NCBI RefSeq assembly: GCF_000426885.1
Contig: NZ_AUGF01000011.1
Location: 1 to 64,000, forward strand
Length of the DNA: 64,000 bases
Source: Moraxella caprae DSM 19149
GTDB lineage: Bacteria > Pseudomonadota > Gammaproteobacteria > Pseudomonadales > Moraxellaceae
Direction of reading: 5' to 3'
A program made the position numbers and the translations under genes. Below, one piece after another: positions 63,543 to 64,000 of the stretch; the first letter of the stretch is position 1; each line of letters opens with the position of its first letter. Below the pieces are notes generated by a model that worked only from the letters and a program-made list of their open reading frames with translations, was not told where the DNA came from and ran no database searches.

Positions 63543-64000
63543 TCATTTCTCTTTTTCATCATCTTCCCATTGTATAAGCCGTCTTACGATTTTGCCAAAT
63601 AGCGTATCCTTTTTATAATCGCCTTTTTTATTTTTATCATGAATCGGCATATCGGTCAAAATAAACAACGCTTCGTAAATGCTACTCACCGCATAAACAT
63701 GAAACTCGCCACGCTCTACCGCCCTCACGACATTATCAGGGAGCATGAGCTGTCCGATGTTGGTTTTTGGGATAATCACGCCTTGCTCGCCGTTAAGCCC
63801 ATGCTCAGCACAAGCGTCAAAAAAGCCAATAATTTTTTCGTTCACACCGCCAATCGCCTGAGCGTCCCCAAGCTGATTCATGGAGCCTGTGATTGCAAGT
63901 GATTGATTTATCGGCACATTTGCAAGGGCGGACAGTAGCACGGCACATTCGGCAAGGGTGGCACTGTCGCCGTCAATGTGGGCGTAACTTTGCTCAAAGG
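63543..64000 (-). CDS. Lon-like ATP-dependent protease, C-terminal part (partial at window edge)
   Basis: The frame runs off the right edge of the window. The visible ~150 codons form the S16 proteolytic domain: YAHIDGDSATLAECAVLLSA has the catalytic Ser in GDSAT, and QAIGGVNEKIIGFFDAC has the catalytic Lys. VIIPKTNIGQLMLPDNVVRA and YAVSSIYEALFILTD finish the domain. The order suggests a LonB/YcbZ-type (Lon-like) protein rather than classical Lon; the ATPase part lies outside. The C-terminal tail (NKKGDYKKDTLFGKI...) is charged and ends in EKEK. Confidence 0.85.
   Translation of the reverse strand, partial: FEQSYAHIDGDSATLAECAVLLSALANVPINQSLAITGSMNQLGDAQAIGGVNEKIIGFFDACAEHGLNGEQGVIIPKTNIGQLMLPDNVVRAVERGEFHVYAVSSIYEALFILTDMPIHDKNKKGDYKKDTLFGKIVRRLIQWEDDEKEK

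Overview
The window looks like a chromosomal segment of a Moraxella species (Moraxellaceae, Gammaproteobacteria). Supporting points are the block alaS-lysC-csrA, a CsrA with a long C-terminal tail, a lone GspE/PilB-type ATPase, an acrA-acrB-oprM efflux operon, lactate permease and dehydrogenase genes, low GC with AT-rich intergenic DNA, and outer-membrane genes (PldA, a TonB receptor) of Moraxella/Acinetobacter type. The genus is an inference from gene content; no 16S rRNA gene is present.

Layout: (1) 1-1376, the end of an IS481-like element that interrupts a ZnuD-like TonB receptor. (2) 1574-3510, tRNA-Leu(UAG), an alpha/beta hydrolase and a CPBP membrane protease. (3) 3852-6854, a dadA-DUF6915-unknown-ridA operon for D-amino-acid oxidation, then rsmE and two M16 peptidases. 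(4) 11029-11827, a tiny lipoprotein and a decayed RelBE/StbDE-type locus. (5) 11935-15318, rpiA and trpG-trpD-trpC. (6) 15381-25525, PreP-like protease, glmM, a possible toxin-antitoxin pair, pdxH, a phosphoesterase, a DUF2628 protein, trmB, mtgA and a glutaredoxin-like protein. (7) 26101-29441, lldP and lldD. (8) 29525-32594, lolD, lolC/E and an unknown gene. (9) 32785-39221, the oprM-acrB-acrA efflux operon. (10) 39633-45746, tRNA-Cys, tRNA-Leu(UAA), rpmG, rpmB, hopJ, csrA, lysC, alaS. (11) 46025-54656, a small membrane protein, a GspE-like ATPase, an outer-membrane barrel protein, comF, pldA, a DUF3465 lipoprotein, dsbD. (12) 54930-62755, pgsA, a HI0933-type flavoprotein, pnuC, an Mpo1-like protein, fhs, an unknown membrane protein, nth and a phosphopantetheinyl transferase. 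(13) 62825-64000, a REP-associated tyrosine transposase (RAYT) between palindromic repeats, then the end of a Lon-like protease.

Most genes are housekeeping. The unexplained structure is in the intergenic DNA. One family is a 208-269 bp MITE with TA at both ends (four copies, each upstream of a gene: dadA, a TA-like pair, lldP, lldD). Its terminal inverted repeats fall into two sequence classes, and both ends of a copy change together. The second family is a set of GTAGGGGC...GCCCCTAC palindromes, single or paired, including two inside the trp cluster and some flanking the RAYT gene that probably mobilises them. There is also a perfect 30-bp inverted repeat with a 3-nt loop at 58540-58602. 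No CRISPR array, prophage or defence island is visible.

Functionally, dadA/ridA and lldP/lldD point to growth on D-alanine-type amino acids and lactate. LolCD, AcrAB-OprM, DsbD, PldA, MtgA and GlmM serve the envelope. RpiA, TrpGDC, PdxH, Fhs, PnuC and LysC cover central and cofactor biosynthesis.
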